A stretch of 64,000 nucleotides of DNA from Oleispira sp963851095 (GTDB lineage Bacteria; Pseudomonadota; Gammaproteobacteria; Pseudomonadales; Oceanobacteraceae): NCBI GenBank assembly GCA_963851095.1, contig CAWKOX010000013.1, forward strand, positions 111,197 through 175,196, read 5' to 3'. Under the pieces are notes generated by a model that saw only the letters and a program-made list of their open reading frames with translations, made no database searches and had not been told where the DNA came from. The translations under genes were made by a program, and so were the position numbers. Of the stretch, positions 26,153-34,673 are shown one piece after another. Within the stretch, counting starts at the first letter, position 1. Each line of letters opens with the position of its first letter.

Positions 26153-27566
26153 CTTCTTCATGGGCTTCTTCGCTGTCCATATTTAACTCTTTAATCTTAC
26201 GCGTTAAAGTATTTCGGCCCCAACCTAATAGAATTGCAGCATCACGGCGACGCCCTGCGGTATGTTTAAGTGCCGTCTCTATCATAATGCGTTCAAACAG
26301 TGGGACAGCAACATCTAACAGGGCAGGCGTGCCTTGTGTCAGTTGTTGATCAGCCCAATACTGTAATGCTTGTTCCCAGTTGCCTGATGCTGGCGCGGTT
26401 GCTTCTTGATCTAATAACTCAGGAGGCAAATCATTGATATGAACTTCTCGACCAGAAGCCATAACCGTAATCCAGCGGCAGGTGTTTTCTAACTGACGAA
26501 CGTTGCCGGGCCAGTCGAGCTTGGATAAATAATCTGAAGTTTCAGGTTTTAAAATTTTAACTTCAACATCAAGCTCTTCAGCGGCTGAATTTAAGAAGTG
26601 TTTTAATAAGCGAGGAATATCTTCTCGACGATCTGCCAATCTTGGAATGTGAATACGAATAACATTTAAGCGATGAAATAAATCTTCACGGAAACGGCCT
26701 TCTTTTACTAACCCTTCTAAGTCTTGGTGCGTCGCTGCAATAATACGAACATTCACTTTAACTGGGGTTGTGCCACCAACACGATAGAATTCACTATCGG
26801 CTAAAACGCGTAATAAGCGAGTTTGAGTATCCGCTGGCATGTCACCAATTTCATCAAGAAATAATGTACCGCCATTGGCTTGTTCAAAACGGCCGCGACG
26901 CTGACCACCGGCACCGGTAAAGGAGCCTTTTTCGTGACCAAACAATTCCGACTCAATTAAATCTTTTGGGATCGCTGCCATGTTGAGAGCAATGAAATTC
27001 TCACTCGCTCTAGGACTGTGCTTATGCAATGCGTGAGCAACCAATTCTTTACCGGTTCCGGATTCACCATTAATTAATACGGTGATATTGGATTGGGATA
27101 AGCGACCAATGGCACGAAAAACTTCCTGCATGGCCGGTGCTTCACCGATAATCTCAGTATTATTCGGCAGCTCTTCAACGGTATTTTTGGAAGCTTGCTG
27201 TTCTTCGTAATGCGCAATGGCTCGCTGAATAAGAGTAACGGCATCATCAACATCAAATGGCTTAGGAAGATATTCAAAAGCACCACTTTGATAAGAGTTC
27301 ACCGCGCTATCCAAGTCTGAATGCGCCGTCATAATAATCACAGGAAGCTCGGGGTGAGCTTCATTAACCTGAGCGAGTAGCTCAAGACCATCAATCCCCG
27401 GCATGCGAATATCTGTCATGATCGCTGCGGGTTTTTCTTTCTCTAATAAACCCATAATGGTTTCAGCACTTTCAAATACACGGCAAGGAATGTTAGCTTG
27501 CTCTAGTGCTTTTTCGAGTACCCAGCGAATTGATTTATCATCATCAATAATCCAAACAGTATTCAT
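26139..27566 (-). CDS. ntrC: Nitrogen regulation response regulator NtrC (GlnG)
   Basis: The 475-aa sigma54 activator has a receiver domain (IDDD near residue 8, phosphorylated Asp52 in MTDIRMPGIDG). The AAA+ domain has Walker A GESGTGKELVA, GSFTGA (sigma54 contact) and Walker B LFLDEIGDMP. A Fis-type HTH lies at the C-terminus (RRDAAILLGWGRNTLTRKI). Phosphorylated by NtrB at low nitrogen, it activates glnA and transport genes. It lies 11 bases downstream of ntrB. glnA is not in the window, although it is the usual neighbour. Confidence 0.97.
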   Translation of the reverse strand: MNTVWIIDDDKSIRWVLEKALEQANIPCRVFESAETIMGLLEKEKPAAIMTDIRMPGIDGLELLAQVNEAHPELPVIIMTAHSDLDSAVNSYQSGAFEYLPKPFDVDDAVTLIQRAIAHYEEQQASKNTVEELPNNTEIIGEAPAMQEVFRAIGRLSQSNITVLINGESGTGKELVAHALHKHSPRASENFIALNMAAIPKDLIESELFGHEKGSFTGAGGQRRGRFEQANGGTLFLDEIGDMPADTQTRLLRVLADSEFYRVGGTTPVKVNVRIIAATHQDLEGLVKEGRFREDLFHRLNVIRIHIPRLADRREDIPRLLKHFLNSAAEELDVEVKILKPETSDYLSKLDWPGNVRQLENTCRWITVMASGREVHINDLPPELLDQEATAPASGNWEQALQYWADQQLTQGTPALLDVAVPLFERIMIETALKHTAGRRRDAAILLGWGRNTLTRKIKELNMDSEEAHEEETEN

Positions 27567-27577
27567 ATTGATTCGTC

Positions 27578-28654
27578 CTAAGCGTATGTAAGTGGTAAGA
27601 AAATAGAGAATTGTGTACGGCCAGTTTCGCTCTCATATTCGATAATCCCATTGTGCTGGTTTATCAAAGATTGGGCGATAGAGAGACCTAAACCTGTGCC
27701 TTCTGCACGGCCACTGACCATCGGATAAAATAAATTCTCTTTCAAATTGTCGGGAATACCGGGGCCATTATCAGTAATAGAAATATGCGCGACTAAACGA
27801 TGGCGTAGGTGACCAATAGTAAATTGGCTTTTTGTGCGTGTACGTAAAGTGAGTGTTGGCTGTTCAATACCAGCCTCGACCATTGCTTGAACCGCATTGC
27901 GGCACAAATTCAGAATGGCTTGTATCAGTTGAGATTTATCACTAATAAATTCTGGAATCGAAGGATCGTAATCACGAATGATTTTGATATCACCCAGCTG
28001 GTCGACTTCAACCAATTGGCAAACGCGTTCGATGACTTCGTGAATATTCGTCGCTTCTTGTTTTGGTAGCTGATGCGAACCGAGTAAGCGGTCGACCAAG
28101 TCGCGCAAGCGATCGGCTTCTTCAATGATGATGTTGGTATATTCATCCAATGAGGCATCCGGTAGTGCGCGTGACAATAATTGTGCAGCACCTCGAATAC
28201 CACCGAGAGGATTTTTAATTTCATGGGCCATACCGCGAACCAGCTCACGGGTTGTCTCTTGCTTAGAGATAATCTGCTCTTCACGGGAAATTCGCATTAA
28301 GCGATCTCGTCCTTGAATTTCGATCAACAAACAGGGGGTATGACTTTCAGGGTGCAGAATTGGGCTAACGCTATAATCGACGGTAATGGTTTGTGCGCTG
28401 TGCAGCACCACTTCGGTTTCGCGTTTGGTAAAGGTATAGCCGGTTGATATTGATTCTTGCAAAGCTAGCTTATCGGCTTCAGATTCCCAAGCTAGGTCAT
28501 AGAAATGTTCGCCAAGCCCTTGTCGACCACTGACTTGTAATAATACTTCTGCAGCGGGGTTCATATAGATAACGGACAGGTCGACATCGAGCAATAAAAT
28601 GCCAGTATTCAGGTATTCTAGTAGCTGCTGGTTGAGTACGGCCGACGCAATCAT
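27578..28654 (-). CDS. ntrB: Nitrogen regulation histidine kinase NtrB (GlnL)
   Basis: From the ATG at 28654 (AAGGAAAGG upstream) the product is 358 aa, close to E. coli NtrB; the frame is open for 21 more codons upstream. It has an N-terminal PAS domain (LLDVDLSVIYMNPAAE), an H-box (MAHEIKNPLGGIRGAAQLL) and a HATPase domain with N (ILNLCRNAVQAM) and G boxes (ITDNGPGIP, GTGLGLSIA). This cytoplasmic kinase/phosphatase is controlled by PII and glutamine. It is first in the ntrBC operon. Confidence 0.96.
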   Translation of the reverse strand: MIASAVLNQQLLEYLNTGILLLDVDLSVIYMNPAAEVLLQVSGRQGLGEHFYDLAWESEADKLALQESISTGYTFTKRETEVVLHSAQTITVDYSVSPILHPESHTPCLLIEIQGRDRLMRISREEQIISKQETTRELVRGMAHEIKNPLGGIRGAAQLLSRALPDASLDEYTNIIIEEADRLRDLVDRLLGSHQLPKQEATNIHEVIERVCQLVEVDQLGDIKIIRDYDPSIPEFISDKSQLIQAILNLCRNAVQAMVEAGIEQPTLTLRTRTKSQFTIGHLRHRLVAHISITDNGPGIPDNLKENLFYPMVSGRAEGTGLGLSIAQSLINQHNGIIEYESETGRTQFSIFLPLTYA

Positions 28655-28816
28655 TTTTAAACCTTTCCTTTTGCTTAGCAGAGAGTGATTAATTGTACTG
28701 ATTAATCTTGTTGGCAATGCAAAAACTAAACCACTATTGAGTTTGCACGCATCTGATGCTTTCTACGCTGATTATAGTCTTATTTTGGACACTTTTAGAG
28801 CATTGAGTTACATATG

Positions 28817-28843
28817 TGCACGCATGCGGTGCACTAATGGTGC
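28817..28843. promoter_or_regulatory. NtrC-like binding site upstream of ntrB
   Basis: TGCACGCATGCGGTGCA at 28817-28833 fits the known NtrC pattern GCAC-N6-GGTGC. A second overlapping GCAC..GGTGC half-site pair, two bases too tight, continues to 28843. The site lies about 165 bases upstream of ntrB, compatible with autoregulation. No sigma54 promoter was recognised. Confidence 0.4.
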
Positions 28844-28910
28844 TTGAGTGCTTTGTATTGGTGCGATAGGGCGGGTAAGGCGAGCTTCTGAAAAGGGAGT
28901 TGGCAAGAAT

Positions 28911-28933
28911 AGCTGGTTAAACGTTAACCAGCT
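28911..28933 (-). terminator. Terminator after the DUF4124 gene
   Basis: AGCTGGTTAA (28911-28920) and TTAACCAGCT (28924-28933) form a perfect 10-bp stem with a 3-base loop. It lies 11 bases beyond the minus-strand stop at 28945. Confidence 0.55.
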
Positions 28934-28944
28934 ATGGGTAGCGA

Positions 28945-29460
28945 TTAACGCTTCACGTATACCGTGACGATGGCGCTGCTGATTTTCTGCTGTTGATTAC
29001 TTCTTGAACGAATAACAACTTGCAGCTCATGTGCGCCTCTATCGGCGCTGTTGATTTGCCAGTTTAATTGTTTGCCTGCACTGATCTCTTCGCCATTCAA
29101 TAGCAATATGGCTTCGTCGTTATCAGAAAGACTTGGGCTTACTTGTGCGGATACCACAAAATTGCCTAGCTTATCTCGACTGATATGGCTTTTAGTCGAT
29201 GGACCGATAATCGAGAGCTGCTGGTATTGAACGTCAACATCCTGATCATTAATCGCTGTTGCCGTTGTTTTTTGCACCTTGATCGCAGGGATCGTACTGA
29301 TCTCTTTGATGGTATGTGTGCGTGATTGCTTGCTAGGAACATCAGAGAAAATACGATTGCCGTTTTCATCAACAGTGATAAAAATATCGGTCGTATAACC
29401 AGATATGGGAAAGCAAAAAAGCAGGGGAATTAATCCACGGAGGACGATTTTTTTATTCAT
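28945..29460 (-). CDS. DUF4124 domain-containing periplasmic protein
   Basis: From the Met at 29460 the product is 171 aa with a typical signal peptide (MNKKIVLRGLIPLLFCFPIS); an upstream ATG at 29484 would add eight residues. The DUF4124 signature is ITVDENGNRIFSDVPS. The C-terminal half (about 85-170) is a beta-rich domain with NDEAILLLNGEEI and SADRGAHELQVVIRS, resembling an Ig-like or CARDB-like fold. DUF4124 genes commonly lie between glnA and ntrB in gammaproteobacteria. Here it is near ntrB but on its own transcript. Function unknown. Confidence 0.82.
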   Translation of the reverse strand: MNKKIVLRGLIPLLFCFPISGYTTDIFITVDENGNRIFSDVPSKQSRTHTIKEISTIPAIKVQKTTATAINDQDVDVQYQQLSIIGPSTKSHISRDKLGNFVVSAQVSPSLSDNDEAILLLNGEEISAGKQLNWQINSADRGAHELQVVIRSRSNQQQKISSAIVTVYVKR

Positions 29461-29556
29461 TGTGCATAATGACAGTACGGGCATACAAACTCAATCTTCT
29501 TTATAATCGCTTTAGAACTAAGTCTCAGTTTAAAAATTGTTATTGGTAGAGTGAAA

Positions 29557-29994
29557 ATGAAGGCATTAATACAAAGAGTTACGGAAGCCAGTGTAACGAT
29601 TGCCGGAGAAACAGTCTCCAGCATCAACTCAGGGTTGGTTGTTCTACTTGGTGTAGAGAAAGAAGACAGCTCTGTTGATGTGGATAAGTTATTACATAAG
29701 GTGAGTCATTATCGAATATTTTCAGATGATGACGATAAGATGAATCTTAATGTTCAGCAAGTGAATGGCAGTTTATTGATTGTTTCGCAATTTACCTTGG
29801 CGGCAGAGACTAAAAAAGGCCTTCGCCCAGGTTTTTCAACCGCGGCTGTGCCAGCGGTGGCAGAAGCGTTATATGAAGAGTTTGTTAGTAAGGCGAAAAA
29901 CCAAGGAATCTCAGTCGGCACCGGACAGTTTGGTGCCGATATGAAAGTGGCTTTGATTAATGATGGGCCTGTAACATTTTGGCTATCAAGCTGA
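29557..29994 (+). CDS. dtd: D-aminoacyl-tRNA deacylase
   Basis: From the ATG at 29557 the product is 145 aa, the length of E. coli Dtd; a GTG two codons earlier is unnecessary. Conserved motifs are MKALIQRVTEASVTI, VLLGVEKED, the active-site SQFTLAAETKKGLRPGFS and the C-terminal NDGPVTFWL (Gly-cisPro motif). It hydrolyses D-amino acids or glycine from mischarged tRNAs. Its end overlaps the end of the next, opposite gene by 9 bases. Confidence 0.96.
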   Translation: MKALIQRVTEASVTIAGETVSSINSGLVVLLGVEKEDSSVDVDKLLHKVSHYRIFSDDDDKMNLNVQQVNGSLLIVSQFTLAAETKKGLRPGFSTAAVPAVAEALYEEFVSKAKNQGISVGTGQFGADMKVALINDGPVTFWLSS

Positions 29995-30444
29995 AACTTC
30001 TTGAGTTTCGTATAACCCTAGGGCGTCTTCTAATGCGAATAAATAAGACGGAATAATATTAGTACTCAGCCCTGCATATTCTGCTGCCCAGGTTGAGCTG
30101 CCTAAGATTATTTTCGGTATCATTCGGCCTACCTTAGCAAACCAGCGTGCGGCGGCTAACTCAGCATTACTCTCTTCGCTGATATGGTAAACCCTTATAT
30201 CAACGATGAAATGAACGTGCTCTGTTTCTTTGTTAATGTTCAGCGATAGTGGTGATCGTGAGGCAGAGCACAGAATATGATTCTCTTTGAAACGCTGGTT
30301 TAAGCGTTTTTCGATTGTCTGTCGTTTTATTTCTATATCTGTGCGTACAAGACCTGGAAGTTTAAATTGGCATTTAATCGTCCCGACGAATTTGGTATCA
30401 CGGTTTTCTTTATTCGTGGGTATATTGCAAAGTTTCAGGCTCAT
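29986..30444 (-). CDS. Uncharacterised 152-aa protein
   Basis: I do not recognise this family. The protein has no signal peptide or membrane segment. The N-terminal half is rich in Lys/Asn and alternates hydrophobic residues (KFVGTIKCQFKLPG). The C-terminal half contains AAARWFAKVGRMIPKIILGS and SYLFALEDALGLYE, probably helical. It is tail-to-tail with dtd and has no upstream partner on its strand within 240 bases. Codon use looks like that of its neighbours. It could be a small cytoplasmic protein of a narrow lineage. Confidence 0.65.
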   Translation of the reverse strand: MSLKLCNIPTNKENRDTKFVGTIKCQFKLPGLVRTDIEIKRQTIEKRLNQRFKENHILCSASRSPLSLNINKETEHVHFIVDIRVYHISEESNAELAAARWFAKVGRMIPKIILGSSTWAAEYAGLSTNIIPSYLFALEDALGLYETQEVSA

Positions 30445-30688
30445 GGTTGCTCGTTATTGTTTTTTAGCGTCACATATGAAGGTATCACCTATACAGGTGA
30501 CAATTATCTAATATACTTATAACTGATGATTATAACTATATCATTAACGTAATGATTTGTTATTAGACCGAGTTATCATTTTTAACTTTTTCTGAGGAAA
30601 AGTAGTATTTCTAGGAGTGAGTGATTTACTTCATCGATCGAAGTTGGAAATCGTATATTCTAATGCGGGAATTATGGTGAAATTGGGT

Positions 30689-31234
30689 TTAAGCGAAGCG
30701 GTTCACTTCTTGTCCTTGTCTTGGAGGATTATTGATGTTTTGTAATTGAACAAAGACATCAATGGCGGGGTTATCTACCTGAAGAACTTGTACCGAATCA
30801 ACTTTTTGCGCTTTAGCCGTATCAGTGGAAGCTTGGTTGGTATTAAAAGCTTGATTGATATTATTAGAAGGAGGTCGCACACCGTTAGGCTCTGTTTCGC
30901 GGACAATGCCAGCCTGCTGATCAAACTCAGCTCGTTGTGCCTCTTGCTGTGCGGCCTCAATTTTTTGCTGCTCACCAACAGATGTTTCATTTTCTGCTTG
31001 CGTCACGGTAGGTGACGGATTGTTTTCACTTATCGCATTTTCTTGTTCAGAAGACCTGCGGCCTTGATCATCATTTACCCGTTGAAGCGGACTTTCTTGT
31101 TGAAGGTTTTTTTCAACCTTAATGTCTTCAACTATCTCTTTAACATTAGCAGCTGGAGCAGAGCGCTCAGCTTGACTACGAGGTGGCTGGGCTGCAGGTA
31201 TTGAATAACTACCTGCGGATGATATTGGTGCCAT
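30689..31234 (-). CDS. Uncharacterised Gln/Asn/Pro-rich 181-aa protein
   Basis: The protein is almost wholly low-complexity and probably disordered: PPRSQAERSAPAANV near the start, Gln/Glu-rich in the middle (EQQKIEAAQQEAQRAEFDQQ). A more structured end (VQVLQVDNPAIDVFVQLQNI) precedes NPPRQGQEVNRFA. There is no signal peptide. Its composition resembles the N-terminal part of the SprA-related protein at 41618-42583, but I see no alignable domain. It may be a flagellum- or surface-associated accessory protein; that is a guess. No operon partner is seen. Confidence 0.6.
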   Translation of the reverse strand: MAPISSAGSYSIPAAQPPRSQAERSAPAANVKEIVEDIKVEKNLQQESPLQRVNDDQGRRSSEQENAISENNPSPTVTQAENETSVGEQQKIEAAQQEAQRAEFDQQAGIVRETEPNGVRPPSNNINQAFNTNQASTDTAKAQKVDSVQVLQVDNPAIDVFVQLQNINNPPRQGQEVNRFA

Positions 31235-31388
31235 TGCTGCTTCCCGTGTGACAAGTATTTAGCGACCTAGGGTGTGCAAAATCTGGTGAACCAATCTTTC
31301 TTGCACTTATTCATCATAGCCCTAAATGAATGTTTTTTGAACGGTTAGATACGCGTTTTAGAGACGTCTTTGATCTATTAAATCGATC

Positions 31389-32051
31389 CTATATTCGACT
31401 AGCGCTGTATAGATTTACTAATCGGAACTCATCAAGCTCATCCAAATCCGGCACGGTAAAGGAATCAATACGTCCAATTGCTTGATAAGGCGGGAAATCA
31501 AAGTTTTTAACCCGAGAATCAGCAACCAGTACTTCGGGGGCTTTCTCTAAGAAGATATTTAATAAAGGCAGGTTGGCCTTGTCGTATAACACATCGGCGG
31601 CGATGAGCAGATCAAGCTCTTGGTCGAACTCGAATAAGTCGCCATGCAGTTCATAGTCCACGTTATTCAAGGTCGCATTTTCTTGGCAAGATAATAAAGC
31701 ATCAGGATCGATATCGCAGGCGATGACCTGCTTAGCACCCGCCATCGCACAGGCGATCGCAACCACCCCTGAACCTGCGCCAAAATCCATAACCCGTTTA
31801 TTACGAACCAGCTCTGGATTATCTAAAATATATCGCGCTAGTACTTGGCCGCTCGCCCAGCAAAAAGCCCAGTAAGCGGGGTAGGCTTGAATGGCTAAAA
31901 TTTCGTCCTGACTGAAGCGACGCTGCATTGGGATAGGATCGACGAGCCAAAGCTTTATGTCAGTACATTGAGGCAGGCTTTGCTTACTAAGGTAAGCGTC
32001 AGGCAGCATGTTTTTGATGCAGTTATTTAATGCCTCTGGATTATCAGTCAT
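31389..32051 (-). CDS. Class I SAM-dependent methyltransferase, ETFB-lysine type
   Basis: The 220-aa protein has motif I VMDFGAGSGVVAIACAMAGA, motif II CDIDPDAL and motif IV LLIAADVLYDKANLPLL. The DVLYD sequence is typical of METTL20/Nnt1-like lysine methyltransferases rather than PrmA. An N-terminal extension (about 1-75) probably binds the protein substrate. Methylation of the electron-transfer flavoprotein beta subunit is inferred from family resemblance. That would fit a host with acyl-CoA dehydrogenases, but ETF genes are not in the window. Confidence 0.8.
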   Translation of the reverse strand: MTDNPEALNNCIKNMLPDAYLSKQSLPQCTDIKLWLVDPIPMQRRFSQDEILAIQAYPAYWAFCWASGQVLARYILDNPELVRNKRVMDFGAGSGVVAIACAMAGAKQVIACDIDPDALLSCQENATLNNVDYELHGDLFEFDQELDLLIAADVLYDKANLPLLNIFLEKAPEVLVADSRVKNFDFPPYQAIGRIDSFTVPDLDELDEFRLVNLYSASRI

Positions 32052-32201
32052 GGATCACATCGCGTCATTAGGGTGTGGCGGATTATAACGGAAAGTGCCT
32101 TATGAAATCAGTACTGACTGCTCGTGGTCTTCAATCGTTAAACCTTGATCTAACACAAGGCAAGGCCGCTCGCCTAAGACTAAGCTACATTATGTTTTTT
32201 T

Positions 32202-32219
32202 GGTAATGATAATGATAAG
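32202..32219 (+). promoter_or_regulatory. Fur-like hexamer repeats upstream of phosphoketolase-like gene
   Basis: GGTAATGATAATGATAAG is three tandem hexamers of the NATAAT type. By eye it matches 14 of 19 positions of the E. coli Fur consensus. It lies 97 bases upstream of the ATG. The 265-base gap around it has no gene. Confidence 0.3.
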
Positions 32220-32315
32220 AGCTAGTAGCAGTATAGGTAACCTCAATAAACGCAAGAGCAGTAGGGTTATGGATAACCAATTCGAGATATCAATAAGGAT
32301 CACAAGGAATCGAGC

Positions 32316-34673
32316 ATGAATGCTAAAAAAAGTGAGCGTGAAATTTGGGCGCAAGGGCGGGGTGTTATTCAGCATAATGCTGACACTCAGCAGCGCATTA
32401 AAGAATTGGCCGAGTATTTATTAGCTGAACATAAAATTGAAAGTTTAGACGCTTTTTATCAATGCTTGCAGGCATTGGACATCATCACCAATCAGGCGAT
32501 GTGGTTAGTGGCGCACATGACGTACAGTAAAGACGTGCATCTTGATGGCCGCACATTGACGAGTGAAAGCTTTAAGCAAGATCCGCAAGGACATACCGGT
32601 GGATCACTCAATATGGTGCCTGCGTTTGCCGGATTTATAGGGGCGAATACCTTAACTGGGCAGCACAGAGATTGGCTTATGGGTCAGGGGCATTGTGTTG
32701 CTGCGATTGATGCGCTCCAGCTATTAACGCAACAAGCCAAGCCTGAACGTCAAAAAAAATTTCCGTTAACCGATGAAGGTTTAACCGCATTTGTCAGAGC
32801 CTTTTATAGTTTTGAAGTATCGCCTCGCGGAAAGCCCGCTTCGCCATTAGGCAGTCACGTTAATGTGAATACGAATGGTGCAAGTATTGAAGGCGGCTAT
32901 CTAGGGTTTGCCGCTTTGCACTATGTTCATCAGTCGCTTCCGGGTGAGCGCCTGGTAGCCTTTTTAAGTGATGGCGCTTTTGAAGAGCAGCGTGGTAGTG
33001 ATTGGGCCGCTCGCTGGTGGCGTGCAGAAGATAACGGTTTGGTCTGCCCGATTATGATTGCGAATGGCCGTCGTATAGAACAACGAACCATGGCGGCACA
33101 GCAGGGGGATACCGCTTGGTTTGCTGAGCACTTGGCGCATCAGGGGTTTGATCCTATTTGCATTGATGGTCGTGACCCTGCTGCATTTCTTTGGGCCATT
33201 GTTCATATGGAAAGGCTGTTAACGAAAGCCGCAGAAGCGGTGAAACTAGGGTCTGCAGAATACCCCGTTGCGCTACCTTATTGCATTGCCGAAACTGAAA
33301 AAGGATTTGGCTTTCCTGGTGCAGGAACCAATGCGGCGCATGGCTTGCCGCTGATGAGCAACCCTCGCCATGATGAGCAAGCGTGCGCTTTATTTAATCA
33401 GGGGGCGCAGGTTTTATTTCATCCTCAAAAAATATGGCAGCAAGCGGCGCGGTTATTAACTCAACCCATAAAACCGTATAGTCCTGTGGAAGTCACTATC
33501 ACGCGACCAGAACCTAACTGGCAAAAACTAGGACGCTATTATTCACCTGCTCAGGGGCTGGATGATTATTTTGTTGATCTTGCGGAGGTGAATTCTAAAT
33601 TGCGCATTCGGGTCGGCAATCCGGATGAATTACAGTCTAATCGCTTTGGTAAAACCCTAGAGTTATTAAAGCATCGCGTGACGCGGCCTGAGTTGGGTGT
33701 TGCAGAATCGATTACCGGAAAGGTCATTACCGCGTTGAATGAAGAAGCGGTTATCTCTGCTTGTTTGGCAAACCGACAGGGGCTCAACCTTGTTGTATCT
33801 TACGAAGCTTTTGCGGTGAAAATGCTAGGCGCAATTCGTCAGGCTTTAATTTTTTCTCGTCATCAAAAAGAAAATTCGGAGCCCGCGGGCTGGTTATCGG
33901 TGCCATTAATTGCGACCTCGCATGTTTGGGAGAATGGCAAAAATGAACAAAGTCATCAAGATCCTACGCTGAGTGAAGCATTGTTAAATGAAATGAGCGA
34001 CATGGCTCGGGTTGTATATCCCGCCGATGCTAATAGCGCAATGGCGACGCTTAAAGCTTGTTATGGCGATATGGGCTCGATTTGGAATATGGTTGTCGCC
34101 AAATCAAAAGTGCCTGTGATGTTAACGCCAGAGCAAGCGCAAGCATTAGTTGAGCAAGGCGCTATTTGTTTACGCGGTCATTGTCAGGCCGATGTGCAGA
34201 TAATTGCGGTTGGCAGTTTTCAGTTACAGCAAGCCTTATTACTGAGCGACCGTCTTGCCAACAATAAACAAGCGCACAGTTTAATTTACATGTTAGAACC
34301 CGGTCGCTTTCGTTCTCCAAGAGACGAATGGGAGAGCGAGATACAAGCCGATTCACAATTACAAAACGCGTTGTTTTCTCATACTATTAAGCAGCGACTG
34401 TTCTTATTTCATGGACACGGTGAGGCCATTTTATCGTGTTGTCGACCGCTGGATCTTGGTCCTGCTAGAACATTAGCATTGGGTTATATCAATCAGGGAG
34501 GCACATTAAATAGTGAGGGCATGCTGTTCGCGAATAAGTGTACTTGGGCTCACGGTGCTTTGCAGTTATCACGCCGCCTTGGCTTGCCTGATGATGTTTG
34601 GTTAACGAATGAAGAGCTGGAAGCCGTTTTAGGAATTGGCGATCCTTATCAGCTGATTAATCGCCCTTTCTAG
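32316..34673 (+). CDS. Divergent phosphoketolase-family ThDP enzyme
   Basis: The 785-aa protein follows the Xfp (D-xylulose-5-P/fructose-6-P phosphoketolase) layout: N-terminal ThDP domain, middle domain with VSYEAF (494-499), SHVW (from Ser535) and SHQDP (546-550), and a C-terminal domain. Several signature positions differ. The ThDP-Mg motif is SDG (218-220) with Asn250 instead of GDG. The EGGELGY motif reads EGGYLGF (192-198). The LEGYLLTGRHG segment, expected to hold the catalytic Glu, reads as ACLANRQG at about 482-489. Some databases call close relatives xylulose-5-phosphate 3-epimerase, without strong evidence. AAGGAA precedes the ATG. Activity may be altered or lost. Confidence 0.8.
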   Translation: MNAKKSEREIWAQGRGVIQHNADTQQRIKELAEYLLAEHKIESLDAFYQCLQALDIITNQAMWLVAHMTYSKDVHLDGRTLTSESFKQDPQGHTGGSLNMVPAFAGFIGANTLTGQHRDWLMGQGHCVAAIDALQLLTQQAKPERQKKFPLTDEGLTAFVRAFYSFEVSPRGKPASPLGSHVNVNTNGASIEGGYLGFAALHYVHQSLPGERLVAFLSDGAFEEQRGSDWAARWWRAEDNGLVCPIMIANGRRIEQRTMAAQQGDTAWFAEHLAHQGFDPICIDGRDPAAFLWAIVHMERLLTKAAEAVKLGSAEYPVALPYCIAETEKGFGFPGAGTNAAHGLPLMSNPRHDEQACALFNQGAQVLFHPQKIWQQAARLLTQPIKPYSPVEVTITRPEPNWQKLGRYYSPAQGLDDYFVDLAEVNSKLRIRVGNPDELQSNRFGKTLELLKHRVTRPELGVAESITGKVITALNEEAVISACLANRQGLNLVVSYEAFAVKMLGAIRQALIFSRHQKENSEPAGWLSVPLIATSHVWENGKNEQSHQDPTLSEALLNEMSDMARVVYPADANSAMATLKACYGDMGSIWNMVVAKSKVPVMLTPEQAQALVEQGAICLRGHCQADVQIIAVGSFQLQQALLLSDRLANNKQAHSLIYMLEPGRFRSPRDEWESEIQADSQLQNALFSHTIKQRLFLFHGHGEAILSCCRPLDLGPARTLALGYINQGGTLNSEGMLFANKCTWAHGALQLSRRLGLPDDVWLTNEELEAVLGIGDPYQLINRPF

